Part shown: positions 14,087 to 14,201 of the stretch, in pieces | Numbering within the stretch: position 1 is the stretch's first letter | Layout of the letters: the number at the start of each line of letters is the position of its first letter | Made by a program: the position numbers and the translations under genes | Assembly (NCBI GenBank): GCA_002358575.1 | Contig: DEPD01000195.1 | Span: forward strand, 1-14,201 | Reading direction: 5' to 3' | DNA from: Lachnospiraceae bacterium UBA3401 | Lineage (GTDB): Bacteria; Bacillota; Clostridia; Lachnospirales; Lachnospiraceae | Length of the DNA stretch: 14,201 nt | The notes under the pieces: model-generated | The model's database searches: none | What the model saw: the letters and a program-made list of their open reading frames with translations, nothing else | Told to the model about the DNA's origin: nothing

Positions 14087-14179
14087 TCACACCCACGCCA
14101 GATTTCATATTCATTTATGATGATTTGGTGTGAATTGCAATAATTGATGCACACAAAATGCCACAAAGCAGGCATTTTG
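14083..14179. other. Repeats upstream of the kduI promoter
   Basis: CAATTCACACC (14083-14093) and GGTGTGAATTG (14127-14137) form a perfect 11-bp inverted repeat 33 bases apart. CAAAATGCC (14154-14162) and GGCATTTTG (14171-14179) form a 9-bp stem. ATGCACACAAAAT occurs at 14147-14159 and again in the kduI leader at 14011-14023. No gene is seen up to the window end. Confidence 0.55.
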
Positions 14180-14201
14180 GCGCTGGTTCCGACACCATGC
14201 A

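Overview
This window looks like the chromosome of a flagellated, anaerobic, low-to-moderate GC Firmicute, most likely a Lachnospiraceae gut commensal of the Roseburia/Agathobacter/Lachnospira type. The grounds are strong AGGAGG-type ribosome binding sites, a two-FeoA plus FeoB iron operon, an LDH, a GH13 debranching enzyme, a long commensal-type flagellin and a pectin-pathway KduI. The genus is inference; no rRNA or tRNA is present.

Layout. Positions 32-2868 (minus strand) hold a ferrous iron operon, feoA-feoA-feoB, with one sigma-A promoter ahead of the first feoA and a second directly ahead of feoB. Both promoters contain a TTAG-N6-CTAA type inverted repeat, a likely DtxR/IdeR-like operator. 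Positions 2904-4920 (minus) hold ldh, a PaaI-like hotdog thioesterase and an unrecognised 154-residue protein. A VanZ-like membrane protein (5110-5625, plus) converges on a debranching enzyme, glgX (5920-8031, minus), across an intergenic region with a terminator and copy A of a dispersed structured repeat. A small frame-disrupted gene (8387-8876, minus) follows, then flagellin (9010-11088, minus) and csrA (11308-11505, minus). Next comes a small tyrosine recombinase (11723-12322, plus). After copy B of the repeat, the window ends with kduI (13071-13931, minus) and its promoter region.

Main result. The recombinase lies inside a 1.2 kb segment (11606-12809) bounded by two inverted 30-bp sites. 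Each site has two 11-bp arms around an 8-bp centre, and seven bases of that centre (CTGTATA) are identical in both copies. Just inside the right-hand site is an exact match to the flagellar sigma-28 (SigD) promoter consensus, TAAA-N15-GCCGATAT, at 12736-12762. It currently points away from the flagellin genes. Inversion between the two sites would place it directly upstream of csrA and flagellin, reading into them. I see no good sigma-28 promoter elsewhere upstream of csrA or flagellin. The simplest reading is a self-contained flagellin phase-variation switch, shown here in the OFF orientation.

A second control layer appears post-transcriptional. The flagellin leader has a hairpin with GGA in its loop and a Shine-Dalgarno region resembling a CsrA site. 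The csrA Shine-Dalgarno is itself close to the CsrA consensus and can be masked by a hairpin. The CsrA protein is unusual in lacking the RNA-contacting Arg6. Together these suggest a cassette in which DNA inversion sets whether csrA and flagellin are transcribed, and CsrA then tunes flagellin translation.
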